Assembly: GCA_016705365.1 (NCBI GenBank)
Contig: JADIYI010000002.1
Span: 1 to 64,000, forward strand
From: Gammaproteobacteria bacterium
GTDB taxonomy: Bacteria; Pseudomonadota; Gammaproteobacteria; Pseudomonadales; UBA5518
Reading direction: 5' to 3'
Length of the DNA: 64,000 bases
The translations under genes were made by a program, and so were the position numbers. Below the pieces are notes generated by a model. That model had not been told where the DNA came from and made no database searches. It was given only the letters and a program-made list of their open reading frames with translations. This document shows positions 1 to 9,213 of the stretch, piece after piece; within the stretch, counting starts at the first letter, position 1; the number at the start of each line of letters is the position of its first letter.

Positions 1-1197
1 CGCTGCCTTATCGCGCACCCATCGGCCGTGGCCCAGGAGGAACTGCGTGCGCTGGACGCCGAACGGCTGGCGGGCATCGACCTGGTCATCACCAGCTACG
101 CTACGCTGATGCGCTTGCCGAATCTGCTGGCGTTGCGCTGGCACCTGGCGGTGGCCGACGAGGCCCAGGCGCTCAAGAATCCGTCCGCCAAGCAGACAAA
201 GGCAGTCAAGCAGCTCCAGGCCATGGCGCGCATCGCACTCACCGGCACACCCGTGGAAAACCGTATTGCCGATCTCTGGTCCATATTTGACTTCACCCAT
301 CCGGGGCTGCTGGGATCGCGGAAGGCCTTTGCCGGATTGACGAAAAACATGGCGCAACATCACCACTTCGGCCCGCTGCGCACGCTGGTCAGCCCCTACA
401 TCCTGCGCCGCCTGAAGAGCGACAAACGCATCATCGATGATTTGCCGGACAAGACGGAAATGACCGCCTGGTGCGCATTGAGTTCCGTCCAGGCCGCCCT
501 GTATCAGCGCGCGGTCAAGGAATTGGCCGCCAAACTGGAAACCGCGGAGGGTATCGAGCGCAAGGGGCTGGTGCTCGCCTTCCTGATGCGCTTCAAGCAG
601 ATCTGCAATCATCCATCCCAATGGCTCGGCGATGGTACCTGGAAAGCGGAACACAGCGGCAAGTTCGGGCGCCTGGCCGAAATCGCGGAGACCATTGCTG
701 CCAAGCAGGAAAAGATGCTGGTCTTCACCCAGTTCAGGGAGGTTACCGCGCCGCTGGCGGCTTTTCTGGGCAATATCTTCGGGCGCGAAGGCCTGGTGTT
801 GCATGGCGGCACGCCAGTGGGCAAACGTCGCGAACTCGTCAAGCGCTTCCAGGAAGATGAGCAGTGCCCCTTTTTCGTTCTGTCGCTCAAGGCCGGCGGC
901 ACCGGACTGAACCTGACTGCCGCCTCTCATGTGATCCACTTTGACCGCTGGTGGAACCCCGCCGTGGAAAATCAGGCCACCGACCGCGCCTGGCGTATCG
1001 GCCAGCATCGCAATGTGCTGGCGCACAAATTCGTTTGCCGGGGCACCATCGAAGAGCGCATCGATGAGATGATCCGCTCCAAGCAACAACTGGCGCAGAA
1101 CTTGCTCGAAGGCGGCGCCGAAATCAATCTGACCACAATGAGCGATGCGGAGTTGCTCGACCTGATCAGGCTCGACATCCACTCCATCGGAGAATGA
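1..1197 (+). CDS. SNF2-family DEAD/DEAH-box helicase, C-terminal part (5' end outside window)
   Basis: This is the C-terminal ~398 codons of a Swi2/Snf2-type ATPase that translocates on DNA. The frame is open from the first base, so the true start lies upstream. Visible helicase motifs are the DEAQ box (motif II) with ALKNP after it, the LTGTPVENR motif III, the VFTQFRE motif IV, and the C-terminal GGTGLNLT and QATDRAWRIGQ motifs V and VI. It ends 4 bp before a SWIM zinc-finger gene, a pairing commonly seen for bacterial SNF2 helicases with an N-terminal SWIM/SNF2 domain. The family assignment is secure; the cellular role (chromosome or transcription remodelling, or repair) is not known from sequence. 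Confidence 0.93.
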   Translation, partial: RCLIAHPSAVAQEELRALDAERLAGIDLVITSYATLMRLPNLLALRWHLAVADEAQALKNPSAKQTKAVKQLQAMARIALTGTPVENRIADLWSIFDFTHPGLLGSRKAFAGLTKNMAQHHHFGPLRTLVSPYILRRLKSDKRIIDDLPDKTEMTAWCALSSVQAALYQRAVKELAAKLETAEGIERKGLVLAFLMRFKQICNHPSQWLGDGTWKAEHSGKFGRLAEIAETIAAKQEKMLVFTQFREVTAPLAAFLGNIFGREGLVLHGGTPVGKRRELVKRFQEDEQCPFFVLSLKAGGTGLNLTAASHVIHFDRWWNPAVENQATDRAWRIGQHRNVLAHKFVCRGTIEERIDEMIRSKQQLAQNLLEGGAEINLTTMSDAELLDLIRLDIHSIGE

Positions 1198-1201
1198 GCG
1201 T

Positions 1202-2188
1202 ATGAGTTACGGATACTGGAAACCCTATGTGCCGGTTGCCAGGCGGCGGGCGCAGACCGCAAAGGCGATCACGAAGGCGAAGAAGGCCGGAGCGGATATG
1301 CGCCCGGTGCGTATCGAGGGACGGACCATCGCCAGGACCTTCTGGGGCAAGGCCTGGTGCACCAATCTGGAAGCCTACAGCGACTTCGAGAATCGTCTGC
1401 CGCGTGGGCGCACCTATGTGCGCAACGGCTCGGTCATCGATCTGAAGATAGAGCCGGGCAAGGTGCGCGCGCTGGTCGTGGGCTCCAGCCTGTACAAAAT
1501 CGAAATCGGCATCGCCGCCGTGCCGGATGCCCGCTGGAAGTCGCTGACCAGGGAATGCACCGGTTCCATCGCCTCGCTGGTCGAGTTGTTGCAGGGCAAG
1601 TTCTCGAATGCCGTGATGGAGCGCATCTGTCAACCGAAGACGGGGCTGTTTCCCGCGCCCGCGGACATCCGGCTCGACTGCTCTTGTCCGGACTGGGCGA
1701 CGATGTGCAAGCATGTCGCCGCCGTTCTCTACGGCGTGGGCGCGCGGCTGGATGCGCAGCCCGAACTTCTCTTCACGTTGCGCCAGGTGGATGCCAGCGA
1801 CCTCGTGACACAGGCAACGCAACTGAGCGTCAAAACCGGGAAAAAGCCGGCCAGGGGCAAGGTGCTCGACGATTCTCGACTTGCCGAGGTATTCGGCATC
1901 GAGATGGACGTCCCCGAGGTGTTGCCGGACACGAAAAAGAAGCCAGCAACCCGCCGGACGAAGCCGGCCACTGCCGCGCTAAAAAAGCCGGCCAGGGCAT
2001 CGGCGAAGAAGAAGGTTGTGGTGGCAACGAAGAAGAAAAATTCGCGGCCCCGGAAAGAGGGAATGCAGCTCGGAGTGGCACCTGCCACTGGCAGGAAATC
2101 GGTCAATTCCGCCACCGGAAAACGTGCATCGCGGCACAGCACGCCCATCACGCCGGCTCAAACGAAACGAAAAAAGGCGCAAACCTGA
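1202..2188 (+). CDS. SWIM zinc-finger protein with histone H1-like tail
   Basis: This 328-residue protein has a SWIM-type zinc site (CSCPDWATMCKHVAAV, CxC...CxH) at about residues 160-175. It begins 4 bp after the SNF2 helicase stop, so the two are very likely co-transcribed and act together. SWIM domains are thought to bind DNA or protein. The last ~100 residues are a low-complexity Lys/Ala/Pro/Arg tail (KKKPATRRTK, ARASAKKKVV) resembling eukaryotic histone H1 tails, which implies non-specific DNA binding. The molecular function of the pair is inferred, not known. Confidence 0.88.
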   Translation: MSYGYWKPYVPVARRRAQTAKAITKAKKAGADMRPVRIEGRTIARTFWGKAWCTNLEAYSDFENRLPRGRTYVRNGSVIDLKIEPGKVRALVVGSSLYKIEIGIAAVPDARWKSLTRECTGSIASLVELLQGKFSNAVMERICQPKTGLFPAPADIRLDCSCPDWATMCKHVAAVLYGVGARLDAQPELLFTLRQVDASDLVTQATQLSVKTGKKPARGKVLDDSRLAEVFGIEMDVPEVLPDTKKKPATRRTKPATAALKKPARASAKKKVVVATKKKNSRPRKEGMQLGVAPATGRKSVNSATGKRASRHSTPITPAQTKRKKAQT

Positions 2189-2373
2189 TCCCGCCTGTCT
2201 CCCCATCGCGCGCAGCCGCAGCACCATTTACCTCGATCAGAACCAGCGGAATTGCCGGTCCGGACCCATCCTGCCGCGGCCGATCAGCCGGCAAAAGATT
2301 CGATTGAGACCGGATCGGTGCCGGGCTTATACTCGACCAGTTTCGGTTTCTTTCATCAGTGGAGGGTTCCGTC

Positions 2374-4038
2374 ATGGCTTCATTCAGTTTCAACGCCGGC
2401 ACCGATATCTTCTCCGACCTCAACGATTACGAAAGCTGGAACCTGACCCAGGTCAGTGGAACGGCCGCCGTGTGGGAGGTCGGCGACTACCGTCTCGTGG
2501 TGAGCGGCAACGGGTTCTCGCTCGGCAGTCCGCCGACCGGCACCATCACCGGGGCAAAGCTCTACCAGGTCGACCTGAGTTCGGGTGCCGCGGTCAACGT
2601 GCAGGTGATGACCAATACCAGCGCGCTCGCACTTTCGTTTTCCGGGCTGATGACGGCTGTCGCGACTTCGACCGACTCGTTCGCGGTGCCGGCCTACCTG
2701 TTCAAGGGCAACGATGTGCTGAGCGGTTCGGCCGAAAACGACACCATGAGCGGCTATGGCGGAAACGACGTGCTCAACGGCAACGACGGTGACGACCAGA
2801 TGACCGGCGGCACCGGCAACGACACGATGGATGGTGGCGCCGGCAACGACTTCATGTACGGCGATGATCCTGGCGGCGGCTTCAATCCGTTGGCAATTCC
2901 GGGCAACGACAGCCTCAACGGCGGCGCCGGTAACGACTGGCTCGACGGTGGTGGCGGTGCCGATACCATGACCGGTGGCACCGGCAACGACCACTACTTC
3001 GTTTCCGATATCGGCGATACGGTCATCGAGCTGGCCGGCGGCGGCAACTATGATCGGGTCACGATGAGTACGCAGTACGGGCTGAGCAGCTATACGCTGG
3101 CCGCCAACGTCGAGAACCTCGATGTCGAGGCCGTCAGTTACACACCGAAGCCCAAGACGATCACTGCCTACGGCAATGATCTGGCAAACAAGATCTCGGC
3201 CACCACCTACATCGGCGCACCCACGTCGCCGGTCAAGTTTTTCGGTCTGGCAGGCAATGATCGACTGACCGGCGGCAGCGGCAACGACATCCTCAATGGC
3301 GGCATCGGAAATGACACGATGATCGGGGGCCGTGGCTCAGACACCTACTATGTCAACTCGAATGCCGACGTCGTCAGCGAGACCATTGCTTACCCGACAC
3401 CCGGCAATGACAAGGACACCGTCGTCTACAGCGTCAGCAGCGCGGGAACGGTGTCGCTCGGCGGCACGGTGTCCGGTCTGGCGGCGACAAAAACCTACAG
3501 CGGCATCGAGAACCTCACCTTGTCCTCGGCGTCGAACAAAGTGGCGCACAACGCCATCGGCTCGGAGCTGGCCAACCGGCTCACCGGCAACGCGGCGGGC
3601 AACCAGCTCCATGGTCTCGACGGCAGCGACACCTTGCTCGGGCTGGGAGGCAACGATGTGCTGAGCGGCGGCACGGGAAATGACACGCTGACCGGTGGCG
3701 GTGGCGGGGATGCCTTTGTGTTCGACACCGCGCTCTCGGCGGCGAGCAATATCGACACCCTCACCGATTTTGCCCCGGGCAGCGACACCCTTCGCCTCGA
3801 TGCCAGCGTGTTTGCTGCGTTCAGCGCGGGTGTGCCAGTGAGTGGCGCGCAGCTGCTGGCGGCAGCGGGCGCGACCAGTGCCCAGGATGCGGATGACCGG
3901 CTCATCTACAACACCACGAGCGGCGCGTTGTACTACGACGCCGACGGCACCGGCGCGGGCGCGGCGGTGCAGTTCGCGCAGCTTGGCACGAGTACGCATC
4001 CGGTGCTGTCGGCGAGCGATTTCGTGGTCATTGCCTGA
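2374..4038 (+). CDS. RTX (hemolysin-type) calcium-binding protein, putative T1SS substrate
   Basis: This 554-residue acidic protein has no N-terminal signal peptide. An N-terminal beta-rich stretch (residues 1-110) is followed by Gly/Asp nonapeptide repeats of the GGxGxDxLx type (for example GGTGNDTMDGGAGND) that bind calcium. Its last ~85 residues (FVFDTALSAASNIDTLTDF onward) form the conserved C-terminal module typical of type I secretion substrates. The same module ends the giant Calx-beta protein at 9-14 kb. ATG 2374 is chosen because GGAGG (2361-2365) lies 8 bp upstream. No HlyB/HlyD/TolC-like exporter genes lie in the window. Export and extracellular location are inferred. Confidence 0.88.
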   Translation: MASFSFNAGTDIFSDLNDYESWNLTQVSGTAAVWEVGDYRLVVSGNGFSLGSPPTGTITGAKLYQVDLSSGAAVNVQVMTNTSALALSFSGLMTAVATSTDSFAVPAYLFKGNDVLSGSAENDTMSGYGGNDVLNGNDGDDQMTGGTGNDTMDGGAGNDFMYGDDPGGGFNPLAIPGNDSLNGGAGNDWLDGGGGADTMTGGTGNDHYFVSDIGDTVIELAGGGNYDRVTMSTQYGLSSYTLAANVENLDVEAVSYTPKPKTITAYGNDLANKISATTYIGAPTSPVKFFGLAGNDRLTGGSGNDILNGGIGNDTMIGGRGSDTYYVNSNADVVSETIAYPTPGNDKDTVVYSVSSAGTVSLGGTVSGLAATKTYSGIENLTLSSASNKVAHNAIGSELANRLTGNAAGNQLHGLDGSDTLLGLGGNDVLSGGTGNDTLTGGGGGDAFVFDTALSAASNIDTLTDFAPGSDTLRLDASVFAAFSAGVPVSGAQLLAAAGATSAQDADDRLIYNTTSGALYYDADGTGAGAAVQFAQLGTSTHPVLSASDFVVIA

Positions 4039-4084
4039 TCGCGGAGATTGGTCGTTGCGGGCCGGATTGGCAGCGAGCCGCTGC

Positions 4085-4108
4085 TTGCGGGCGGGTGCGT
4101 CCCCGCAA
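4085..4108. other. Hairpin-forming inverted repeat after the RTX gene
   Basis: TTGCGGG (4085-4091) and CCCGCAA (4102-4108) form a perfect 7-bp stem with a 10-nt loop, 47 bp after the RTX stop. No T tract follows, so it is not a classical intrinsic terminator. A perfect 12-bp palindrome, GTTCCATGGAAC (4112-4123), follows directly and could be an operator for the next gene. Function is unknown. Confidence 0.35.
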
Positions 4109-4202
4109 ACTGTTCCATGGAACCTTGATCTGACCCGGTTGCAAGCGCTGCCCGACTGCGCATAGCGTGCGGTATTCGTCAATGAATGAAGGAGATCGAG
4201 TC

Positions 4203-4634
4203 ATGGCCAAGAAGAAAAAGCTGCTGAAGCTGGTTCGCGACAGCATCGAAAAGGGAGCGACCACCGCGGAGGATGTGCACAAATCGATCGCCGCGATGCC
4301 ATTGAAATGGCTCAAGGACATTGACGTGTTGCGTGGCCCGGTCGGCAAGGCGGGCAAGATTCAGGATCAGACCATAGGATCGATCTACGATCTGATTCGT
4401 CGTATCAACGAGCAGGTCGGCAAGCTCGCTGTGGAGCTTCTTGCCGATGCGACAGCCGCTGTCGAACCGGCGTCCGGCAACAGGAAGCGACCGGCTGCAG
4501 CGAAAGCGACGAAGCGCGCCGCCGCGCGGAAGCGCACGGTTGCCGCCACGGCAAGGAAGCCAGCCGCGAGCAAGGCAAAACGCAGCGCGGCGGTGGCAAG
4601 CAAGCGTCCGTCACGCAAGAAAACGCCGGCGTGA
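4203..4634 (+). CDS. Small Lys/Ala-rich protein with histone H1-like C-terminal tail
   Basis: This is a 143-residue basic protein. The N-terminal ~80 residues look like a helical, non-enzymatic domain (MAKKKKLLKLVRDSIEKG, then a helix ending in EQVGKLAVELLA). The rest is an AAAK/RKR-rich tail (KATKRAAARKRTVAATARK) like histone H1 or AlgP-type nucleoid proteins. ATG 4203 is chosen because AAGGAG (4189-4194) lies 8 bp upstream. Binding to DNA or another polyanion is inferred from composition. I do not recognise the N-terminal domain; a phasin-like helix is possible but unproven. Confidence 0.8.
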   Translation: MAKKKKLLKLVRDSIEKGATTAEDVHKSIAAMPLKWLKDIDVLRGPVGKAGKIQDQTIGSIYDLIRRINEQVGKLAVELLADATAAVEPASGNRKRPAAAKATKRAAARKRTVAATARKPAASKAKRSAAVASKRPSRKKTPA

Positions 4635-4665
4635 TTTGCCGGCACCTTTCGCACATGGGTCGATT

Positions 4666-5088
4666 CTATGGCAGGTGCGCAAACGCGCCCTGATGTTGCT
4701 GATGCAGCGTGTCGAGGTATTCCCACACTTCCGCGATACGCTCCCCCTCGAGACGGAAGCGAAAGAAATAGCGATTGTCGTAGGGCGCGCCATTGGCGAG
4801 CCTTGCGATGAACGTGAGCTGCACCGCCACGTCTTCCTGGTCACCGGTCATCGATTCGATACGGATGTCCAGGCTGCCCGCCTGATAGATGGCGACGCCC
4901 GAACTCAGCACTTCCATGACCCCGGCGAGTCCGCATTTGGGATTTGGCTTGATCATCGGATTGCTGAACGGCACGTGCCAGCGCGCGTCGGCGGTGAAGC
5001 AATCCTCGAGACGCAGATCCGTGCGTCGTCCTGAAATGATGTCGAAATAGCGGGTGACGATCCGCTTGTTGGCGGTGACGGTGTCCAT
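4666..5088 (-). CDS. NTF2-like / SnoaL-like domain protein
   Basis: This 140-residue protein has the cone-shaped NTF2-like fold signature. An N-terminal helix (NKRIVTRYFDIISG) is followed by an aromatic DCFTADARWHVPFSN strand and a C-terminal YFFRFRLEGERIAEVWEYLD strand typical of SnoaL-like ketosteroid isomerase-fold proteins. Such proteins can be isomerases, hydratases or non-catalytic binders, so the substrate cannot be told. It is transcribed divergently from glcDEF with 113 bp between the start codons; a shared control region is possible. Confidence 0.8.
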   Translation of the reverse strand: MDTVTANKRIVTRYFDIISGRRTDLRLEDCFTADARWHVPFSNPMIKPNPKCGLAGVMEVLSSGVAIYQAGSLDIRIESMTGDQEDVAVQLTFIARLANGAPYDNRYFFRFRLEGERIAEVWEYLDTLHQQHQGAFAHLP

Positions 5089-5201
5089 GGTTTCTCGCTT
5101 CGATAGTCCGGTTTTTCATGATAGTCGATGCGTTGCTGGATGGCTGCTGCGCCAGCGCCCCAGGTGGTAGGATGCGGCACCTGTCCTGTTCCGGATCGTC
5201 C

Positions 5202-6695
5202 ATGCGCAACCAGGTGCCCGAAACCGATGTGATGCCTGGCCCATGGCGACAGACGCTGCTGCGTCGCCTGCGTGCGATCGTTGGCGAAGACTCGGTGCTC
5301 GCGCATGCCGAGCAGCTTGCCCCCTATGAATGCGATGGCTTGTCGGCCCATCGCCAGTCGCCGCTGGTGGTGGTGTTGCCCGACACCATCGAGCAGCTGC
5401 AGTCGATACTGCGCCTGTGTCATGAATTGCAGGTGCCGGTGGTGGCACGCGGTGCCGGCACCGGTCTGTCCGGCGGCGCCTTGCCGCTCGCGAACGGAGT
5501 ATTGCTCGGCCTTGCAAAGTTCAACCGCATTCTCGATATCGATGCGCACAATCGCAGCGCCCGGGTACAGCCCGGCGTGCGCAACCTCGCCATATCACAG
5601 GCGGTCGAGCACCTGGGGCTCTACTACGCGCCCGATCCGTCCTCGCAGATTGCCTGCACCATCGGTGGCAATGTGGCCGAGAACGCCGGTGGTGTGCATT
5701 GCCTGAAATACGGCCTGACCGTGCACAATATCCTCGCGCTCGAGGTGATCACGATCGAGGGCGAGCGACTGACGATCGGCGGCAACAGTCTCGACACGCC
5801 GGGCTACGAACTGCTTGCGCTGATGACGGGCTCGGAAGGCATGCTCGGTGTGATCGTGGAAGTCACGGTGAGGTTGCTGCCAAAGCCGCACAGCGTGCGC
5901 CTGTTGCTGGCCGCCTTCGATGATGTGGAGCGCGCCGGCGATGCGGTTACTTCAATCATCGCCGCGGGTATCGTGCCGGGCGGGCTGGAGATGATGGATA
6001 ACCCGGCGATTCGTGCCGCGGAGGGATTCGTCAACGTGGGCTACCCGGTGGACGCGGCGGCGATGCTGCTGTGCGAACTCGATGGGAGTGCCGAGGAGGT
6101 GGAGGTCCAGGCGCGCCAAGTCGGCGAACTGCTGGTTGCGGCCGGCTCCGGCGATATCCGCGTCGCCCGCGACGAGCGCGAGCGGCTTGCGTTCTGGTCG
6201 GGGCGCAAGGCGGCATTTCCGGCGGTCGGGCGCATCGCCGCCGATTATTACTGCATGGATGGCACCATTCCGCGGGCCCGGCTCGGCGAGGTGCTGCGGC
6301 GCATCGGCGAGCTTTCGCGGCAGCATGATTTGCCGGTTGCCAATGTATTCCATGCCGGTGACGGCAACCTGCATCCGCTGATTCTCTATGACGCCGGCAG
6401 GGAAGGACAGCTGGCGCGGGCCGAGGCATTCGGGGCGCGGATTCTCGAACTCTGTGTCGAGGTGGGCGGAACCATCACCGGTGAACACGGTGTCGGGGTC
6501 GAGAAAATCGACCAGATGTGCGTGCAGTTTCGCAGCGCCGAACTCGCGCAGTTTCACGCGCTGAAGCAGGCCTTCGATCCGCCGCGCCTGCTCAATCCGG
6601 GCAAGGCGGTGCCCACGCTCGCGCGCTGCGCGGAACTCGGCGGGATGCATGTGCACGGGGGGCGGCTGCCATTCCCGGAGCTGGAGCGCTTCTGA
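5202..6695 (+). CDS. glcD: Glycolate oxidase subunit GlcD (FAD-linked)
   Basis: This is the FAD-binding catalytic subunit of membrane-associated glycolate dehydrogenase, which oxidises glycolate to glyoxylate. At 497 residues it matches the E. coli protein (499). The PCMH-type FAD site shows as ARGAGTGLSGG and GGNVAENAGGVHCLKYG, and the C-terminal FAD-oxidase cap carries GGTITGEHGVGVEK. ATG 5202 gives this normal length; an upstream ATG at 5118 in the same frame would add 28 unconserved residues. The stop overlaps the glcE start by one base (TGATG), so the subunits are translationally coupled. Confidence 0.95.
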   Translation: MRNQVPETDVMPGPWRQTLLRRLRAIVGEDSVLAHAEQLAPYECDGLSAHRQSPLVVVLPDTIEQLQSILRLCHELQVPVVARGAGTGLSGGALPLANGVLLGLAKFNRILDIDAHNRSARVQPGVRNLAISQAVEHLGLYYAPDPSSQIACTIGGNVAENAGGVHCLKYGLTVHNILALEVITIEGERLTIGGNSLDTPGYELLALMTGSEGMLGVIVEVTVRLLPKPHSVRLLLAAFDDVERAGDAVTSIIAAGIVPGGLEMMDNPAIRAAEGFVNVGYPVDAAAMLLCELDGSAEEVEVQARQVGELLVAAGSGDIRVARDERERLAFWSGRKAAFPAVGRIAADYYCMDGTIPRARLGEVLRRIGELSRQHDLPVANVFHAGDGNLHPLILYDAGREGQLARAEAFGARILELCVEVGGTITGEHGVGVEKIDQMCVQFRSAELAQFHALKQAFDPPRLLNPGKAVPTLARCAELGGMHVHGGRLPFPELERF

Positions 6696-7756
6696 TGGCG
6701 GACCGCGACTGCAGCGAGTCGCTGCGCGAGCAGGTGGCCGATGCGCTGGAGCGACAGGCGGCGCTGCGCATCCACGCTGCCGATACCCGGGCGTTTTACG
6801 GGCGGGCGCTCCGTGGTGAGGCGCTCGATGTCAGTGGGCATCGTGGCATTGTCGATTACCAGCCGAGCGAGCTGGTGGTGACGGTGCGCGCGGGAACCCC
6901 GCTCGATGAACTCGAAGCCGAACTCGGGCGCCACGGCCAGATGCTGGCCTTCGAACCGCCGCGCTTTGGCGCCTCGACCATTGGCGGTGCCATCGCCACG
7001 GCGATGTCCGGTCCAAGACGTCCCTATGCGGGGGCAGCGCGCGATTTCGTGCTCGGTGTGCGCTGCCTGAACGGGCGCGCCGAGTTGCTCTCCTTCGGCG
7101 GGCGGGTGATGAAAAATGTCGCGGGATACGATGTGTCGCGGCTGATGACCGGGGCATTCGGGACGCTCGGCGTGTTGCTCGATATCTCGCTGAAGGTGCT
7201 GCCTCTTGCCCGGCAGGAACTCACGCTCGAGCGCCAGTGCGAGCCGGGGGAGGCGATCCGGTTGCTGAACGCCTGGGCCGGAATGCCCCTGCCGCTGTCC
7301 GCGAGCGCTCATGACGGCGAGGTGCTGCGGGTGCGCCTGAGCGGCGCGGACTCCGCAGTGCGTGCCGCGAGCGCGAGTCTCGGTGCGGATGACTGTCGCG
7401 AACAGCCGGGGTACTGGCAACGGCTGCGCGATCAGCGACTGCCGTTCTTTGGCGGGAACGGGCGTCTCTGGCGGCTCTCGGTTCCACCCGCCTGCGCGCC
7501 GTTGCCACTCGCTGGCAAGCAGTACATCGAATGGGGCGGGGCGTTGCGCTGGTTGTTCAGCGATGAAGACGCCGCGACGGTGCGTGATGCCGTCGGCGCG
7601 CTCGGCGGGCATGCGACGCTGTATCGCGGTGCCCGAGATGACGAGCCGGTATTTCACCCGTTGGCGCCGGCGATGATGCAGTTGCAGCGCCGGATCAAGC
7701 AGGCATTCGACCCGGCCGGCATTCTCGATCCCGGTCGCATGTACCTGGAAATCTGA
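6695..7756 (+). CDS. glcE: Glycolate oxidase subunit GlcE
   Basis: This is the second FAD-binding subunit of glycolate oxidase, 353 residues as expected (E. coli ~350). It is a shortened relative of GlcD that keeps the PCMH FAD site (FGASTIGGAIATAMSG and GGRVMKNVAGYDVSRL). The start overlaps the glcD stop by one base and the stop is 5 bp before glcF, so the three form one operon. No glcC regulator or glcB malate synthase follows. Confidence 0.93.
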   Translation: MADRDCSESLREQVADALERQAALRIHAADTRAFYGRALRGEALDVSGHRGIVDYQPSELVVTVRAGTPLDELEAELGRHGQMLAFEPPRFGASTIGGAIATAMSGPRRPYAGAARDFVLGVRCLNGRAELLSFGGRVMKNVAGYDVSRLMTGAFGTLGVLLDISLKVLPLARQELTLERQCEPGEAIRLLNAWAGMPLPLSASAHDGEVLRVRLSGADSAVRAASASLGADDCREQPGYWQRLRDQRLPFFGGNGRLWRLSVPPACAPLPLAGKQYIEWGGALRWLFSDEDAATVRDAVGALGGHATLYRGARDDEPVFHPLAPAMMQLQRRIKQAFDPAGILDPGRMYLEI

Positions 7757-7761
7757 AACGC

Positions 7762-8985
7762 ATGGAAACGCATCTGGCCGATTTCGTTCGCGGCACCGCG
7801 GCCGGCGACAGCGCCGAGGCGATCATCCGCAAGTGCGTGCATTGCGGCTTCTGCAACGCGACCTGCCCCACGTACCAGCTGCTGGGCGACGAGCTCGACG
7901 GGCCACGCGGGCGTATCTACCAGATCAAGCAGATGCTGGAGGGTAGCGAAGCCACGGTGCGCACCCTGCGCCATCTCGATCGCTGTCTCACTTGCCGCGC
8001 CTGCGAGACCACCTGCCCATCGGGGGTCGAATACGCAAAGCTGCTCGATATCGGGCGCGAGGTGGCGGTGGCGCGGATCGGGCGTTCACCGCTGCAGCGC
8101 ATGACTCGCTGGTCGCTGCGCGCGGTGATGACTCGTACCATGGTGTTCGCGGCACTGCTTGGTCTGGGACGCGCGGTGCGCGCGCTGTTGCCGGCAGCTC
8201 TGCGGGCGCTGGTGCCGTCGCGCGTCGCTGCCGGTGAATGGCCTGCACCGCGCCATGCGCGGCGCATGCTGGTGCTCGATGGTTGCGTGCAGCCGGCGCT
8301 GGCACCGCGCATCAACGCGGCAGCGGCGCGGGTGCTCGACCGTCTCGGTATCAGCCTGGTTCGGGTGGCGCAGGCGGGATGTTGCGGCGCGCTCGGTCAT
8401 CACCTCGACGCCCCGGCGGAGGCGCTCGGTTTTGTGCGTCGCGCGATCGATGCCTGGTGGCCGCATGTCGAGCAGGGCGCCGAAGCGATCGTGATGACCG
8501 CAAGCGGTTGTGGGGTGATGGTGAAGGACTATGGATACCTGTTGCGTGACGATCCCGTTTACGCGGGCAGGGCCGCGCGTATTTCCGCAATGACCCGCGA
8601 TGTCGCGGAGGTACTGATGGCCGAACGTGGCGGGCTGGCAGGCGCGAATCGCGGTGCCGGCGTGCGGGTGGCCTTCCACTCGCCGTGTACCCTGCAACAC
8701 GGCCAGGGGCTGGTTGGCGTGGTGGAGTCGATCCTGGGAGATGCCGGTTTCGAGCTGACACGGGTTGCGGATGCGCATCTGTGCTGCGGCTCGGCCGGTA
8801 CCTATTCGATACTGCAGCCAGCGCTGTCGGGGCAACTGCGCGAGCGCAAGCTCGCGGCGTTGCAGGCCGATGCGCCTGCCCTGATCGCGAGCGCCAATAT
8901 CGGCTGCCTGATGCATTTGCAGTCGGCATCCACTACTCCCGTGAGGCACTGGATCGAAGTGCTCGACGAGGCGCTGGAGTCCTGA
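7762..8985 (+). CDS. glcF: Glycolate oxidase iron-sulfur subunit GlcF
   Basis: This 407-residue subunit has the same length as E. coli GlcF. Two N-terminal 4Fe-4S ferredoxin motifs (CVHCGFCNATCP and CLTCRACETTCP) pass electrons from GlcD/E toward the quinone pool. Two C-terminal cysteine-rich CCG domains are seen (AGCCGALGHH and LCCGSAGTYS), as in heterodisulfide reductase-type proteins. It is the last gene of glcDEF; after it comes 228 bp holding only the promoter of the next gene. Confidence 0.95.
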   Translation: METHLADFVRGTAAGDSAEAIIRKCVHCGFCNATCPTYQLLGDELDGPRGRIYQIKQMLEGSEATVRTLRHLDRCLTCRACETTCPSGVEYAKLLDIGREVAVARIGRSPLQRMTRWSLRAVMTRTMVFAALLGLGRAVRALLPAALRALVPSRVAAGEWPAPRHARRMLVLDGCVQPALAPRINAAAARVLDRLGISLVRVAQAGCCGALGHHLDAPAEALGFVRRAIDAWWPHVEQGAEAIVMTASGCGVMVKDYGYLLRDDPVYAGRAARISAMTRDVAEVLMAERGGLAGANRGAGVRVAFHSPCTLQHGQGLVGVVESILGDAGFELTRVADAHLCCGSAGTYSILQPALSGQLRERKLAALQADAPALIASANIGCLMHLQSASTTPVRHWIEVLDEALES

Positions 8986-9086
8986 TCGTTCAGGGTGATC
9001 GAAGCCTCGTTCCGGGTTTCCGAGTTCCCAGCGCCAGGTTCGCCCGAGTGCTTCCGAGGAGTACTGCCTATATTTCGACGGGCATA

Positions 9087-9115
9087 TTGAAAAGCCCCGG
9101 ACCCAAGCGTATACA
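9087..9115 (+). promoter_or_regulatory. Predicted sigma-70 promoter of the giant Calx-beta/RTX gene
   Basis: TTGAAA (9087-9092, -35) and TATACA (9110-9115, -10) are separated by an ideal 17 bp. Transcription would start near 9122 and leave a ~90-nt leader before GTG 9214. The intervening leader shows nothing else recognisable. Confidence 0.55.
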
Positions 9116-9213
9116 GGTTCCTTTCCCTTGTTTTCCAGACAATAGTTGGCTGGGAGCCATACATTGGCAGTCAGAGCCGAAGCTCCCCCAACACAACAAG
9201 ACGGGAGGCGGTC

